A DNA stretch of 5,577 bases, from the NCBI GenBank assembly GCA_035946955.1, contig DASYYE010000038.1, forward strand, positions 1 through 5,577, read 5' to 3'. The position numbers and the translations under genes are program-made. The notes under the pieces are model-generated. The model was given only the letters and a program-made list of their open reading frames with translations. It was not told the origin of the DNA and did no database searches. Shown here piece after piece: positions 4,304 through 5,577 of this stretch. The DNA is from DASYYE01 sp035946955. Its GTDB lineage: Bacteria > Actinomycetota > Actinomycetes > Streptosporangiales > Streptosporangiaceae. Every line of letters starts with the position of its first letter. The first letter of the stretch is position 1.

Positions 4304-5577
4304 CTGATGGTTGTCCACAGTTGTCGCGCATAGGCTCTGGGCGATCTGGGGGTGGCCCGCCCAGTGGAGGTGCAAGTAAGAGGCGTGGACCCCACCCACT
4401 ACGAAACCCTCCGAATGCTGGTCGATCGTCCAGGCGGGCGTAGCGGAGTGCTCAGGAGTCACAGTGGTTCGGTGGAACTCGTGTCCATGCACGGTTGCCC
4501 CTGCGCGGGTGAGCACCGAGTCGCACGCCGCGGTCGCGTCGCGGTAGCCGAGCGTCAGGGTGCTGGTCATGCGCGCGCTCGCGTTGATGACCCCGCACAT
4601 CGGGTGGCCGTCCAGGTCATCGGCCAGGTACAGCAGGCCCGCGCACTCGGCGGCGACCGGGGCACCCGTGGCGGCCAGGCGTGCCACCTGTGCGCGGAGC
4701 GGCTCGTTCGCGGAGAGCTCCGCCGCGTGGACTTCCGGGAACCCGCCACCAAGCACGAGCGCGGCGGTCCCAGCGGGCAGGGACTCATCGCGTAGTGGGT
4801 CGACGGCGGCCACCTCGGCGCCCGCGGCCCTCAGCAGCTCACTGGCCTCGGTGTAGGAGAAGCTGAACGCCGCCCCACCCGCGACCGCCACCACGGTTCC
4901 ACGCAGACCAGCGGGCCAGTCAGCTAGCCCGGCCACCCCCACCTGATCCCCGTTCCAGCGGGCTGGGGGCGGTAGGCCGGCCAGGGCGGCTGCGGGGTCC
5001 CACGGGGTGGCGGTGAGCGGGCCGGCGGTCCTGGCGAGAGCGACGACCGCGTCCAGGTCTACTGCTTCGGCGACCAGGGTGGCGAGGCGGTCCACGGTGT
5101 GGCGCGCCGCGCGTTCCCGCTCGGCCGTGGGAACCAGGCCCAGGTGCCGTGATGGCACCGCCACCTCGTCGCGGCGGCCCAGCGCGCCCAGCACCGGGCA
5201 CCCAACCCCGGCCAGCGCCTCGCGCAGCACCTGCTCGTGCCGGGCGGACCCGACGCGGTTCAGGACCACACCACCGACCCGCACACCAGGGTCGTAGGAC
5301 ATGAACCCCGACACCAGCGCCGCGACTGACCGGCCCTGGGCGCGGCAGTCCACCACCAGCACCACGGGAGCGTCCAGCAGCTTCGCGACGTGGGCGGTTG
5401 AACCCTCCTCCGAGCTGCCGCGCCCGTCGAACAGGCCCATCACGCCTTCCACCACCGCGATGTCCGCACCCGCCGCGCCGTGCCGGAACAGCGGCGCGAC
5501 CAGGTGCTCCCCGCACAGCACCGGGTCCAGGTTGCGGCAGGGCAGCCCGGTGGCGAGCGCGTGGTAGCCGGGGTCGA
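4280..5577 (-). CDS. cobB: Cobyrinate (hydrogenobyrinate) a,c-diamide synthase, 5' partial
   Basis: This cytoplasmic enzyme uses glutamine and ATP to amidate the a and c carboxylates of the corrin ring in cobalamin synthesis. About 431 codons are visible. The frame is open to the right edge (reading DPGYHALATG, then RNLDPVLCGE), so some 45 residues including the N-terminal P-loop are missing; the GTG at 5519-5521 is internal. Numbering from that codon, the synthetase half shows VVEGVMGLFDGR (23-34) and VLNRVGSARHEQVL (86-99). The class I glutamine amidotransferase half shows LVLGGGFPEVHAAEL (255-269), the nucleophile Cys293 in AECAGLLYLA, GHEFHRT (346-352), and the His motif GGVHASYLHLHW (376-387). 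Both halves look intact. The last ~18 residues after PQIAQ (SLCATTVDNHQQFRFSPS) are encoded by DNA much poorer in GC and may come from the integrated element. The stop codon overlaps the integrase gene by 20 bases. This is a host gene, not element cargo, as far as can be seen. Confidence 0.93.
   Translation of the reverse strand, partial: DPGYHALATGLPCRNLDPVLCGEHLVAPLFRHGAAGADIAVVEGVMGLFDGRGSSEEGSTAHVAKLLDAPVVLVVDCRAQGRSVAALVSGFMSYDPGVRVGGVVLNRVGSARHEQVLREALAGVGCPVLGALGRRDEVAVPSRHLGLVPTAERERAARHTVDRLATLVAEAVDLDAVVALARTAGPLTATPWDPAAALAGLPPPARWNGDQVGVAGLADWPAGLRGTVVAVAGGAAFSFSYTEASELLRAAGAEVAAVDPLRDESLPAGTAALVLGGGFPEVHAAELSANEPLRAQVARLAATGAPVAAECAGLLYLADDLDGHPMCGVINASARMTSTLTLGYRDATAACDSVLTRAGATVHGHEFHRTTVTPEHSATPAWTIDQHSEGFVVGGVHASYLHLHWAGHPQIAQSLCATTVDNHQQFRFSPS
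4295..4340. other. Candidate element-chromosome junction (attachment site) in the 3' end of cobB
   Basis: The integrase ends at 4299 and recognisable CobB protein sequence (HWAGHPQIAQ on the minus strand) begins again at about 4337. Between them GC falls to about 51% (4283-4333). The segment contains an interrupted inverted pair AACTG/CAGTT (4299-4303 and 4318-4322) and a direct repeat GTTGTC (4310-4315, 4320-4325). The att core cannot be fixed from one junction alone; the interval is the likely range. Confidence 0.4.
4311..4319 (+). promoter_or_regulatory. Perfect match to the actinobacterial DnaA box
   Basis: TTGTCCACA at 4311-4319 equals the preferred Streptomyces-type DnaA-binding nonamer. 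It lies within the last codons of cobB at the proposed element junction. A lone box is not an origin; it may be chance, or DnaA could bind next to the recombination site. Confidence 0.3.

Noticed and set aside
4257..4360. tRNA gene as the integration target
   Set aside because: No cloverleaf, T-loop or CCA end can be found at the junction; the target appears to be the protein-coding gene cobB.
4352..4795. 147-codon plus-strand frame opposite cobB
   Set aside because: It is a shadow of the amidotransferase half of cobB; the minus strand shows the catalytic Cys and His motifs.

Overview
The window looks like the right-hand end of an integrated mobile element joined to a chromosomal vitamin B12 gene in a high-GC actinobacterium. 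The evidence is very GC-rich DNA with strongly GC-biased third codon positions, tightly packed ATGA-coupled genes, an FtsK/HerA-type DNA translocase of the kind used by actinomycete conjugative elements (AICEs), and an aerobic-type cobB gene with an actinobacterial flavour. A Pseudonocardiales-like host is a reasonable guess, but the sequence cannot prove the genus.

Layout. Positions 1-1529 (+) hold most of a membrane-anchored FtsK/HerA-superfamily ATPase, probably the conjugal DNA translocase; its N-terminus lies outside the window. It overlaps by ATGA a small J-domain protein with a hydrophobic C-terminal half (1526-2005, +). A roughly 250-base stretch (2006-2257) follows. It is rich in short inverted and direct repeats and holds only a doubtful 80-codon ORF; it is a candidate cis-acting site. 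Next come a 97-residue protein of unknown function with lower GC (2258-2551, +) and, overlapping its 3' end, a large serine integrase (2521-4299, +). The integrase runs tail-to-tail into cobB, cobyrinate (hydrogenobyrinate) a,c-diamide synthase (4280-5577, -), whose N-terminus is cut off by the window end.

How it fits together. The serine integrase would insert and excise the element, and the 97-residue protein next to it is a possible directionality factor (inference). The translocase and J-domain protein would serve DNA transfer at the membrane. cobB belongs to the host. Its last codons have about 51% GC against a very GC-rich body, and its stop codon lies inside the integrase gene. The simplest reading is that the element integrated into the 3' end of cobB and supplied a replacement C-terminus and stop codon. 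A long imperfect hairpin (4257-4303) spans the shared 3' ends and probably terminates transcription from both sides. A perfect actinobacterial-type DnaA box (4311-4319) lies right beside it, at the presumed junction.

No replication initiator, tRNA, CRISPR array or insertion sequence is visible. The rest of the element, including its second attachment site, must lie to the left.
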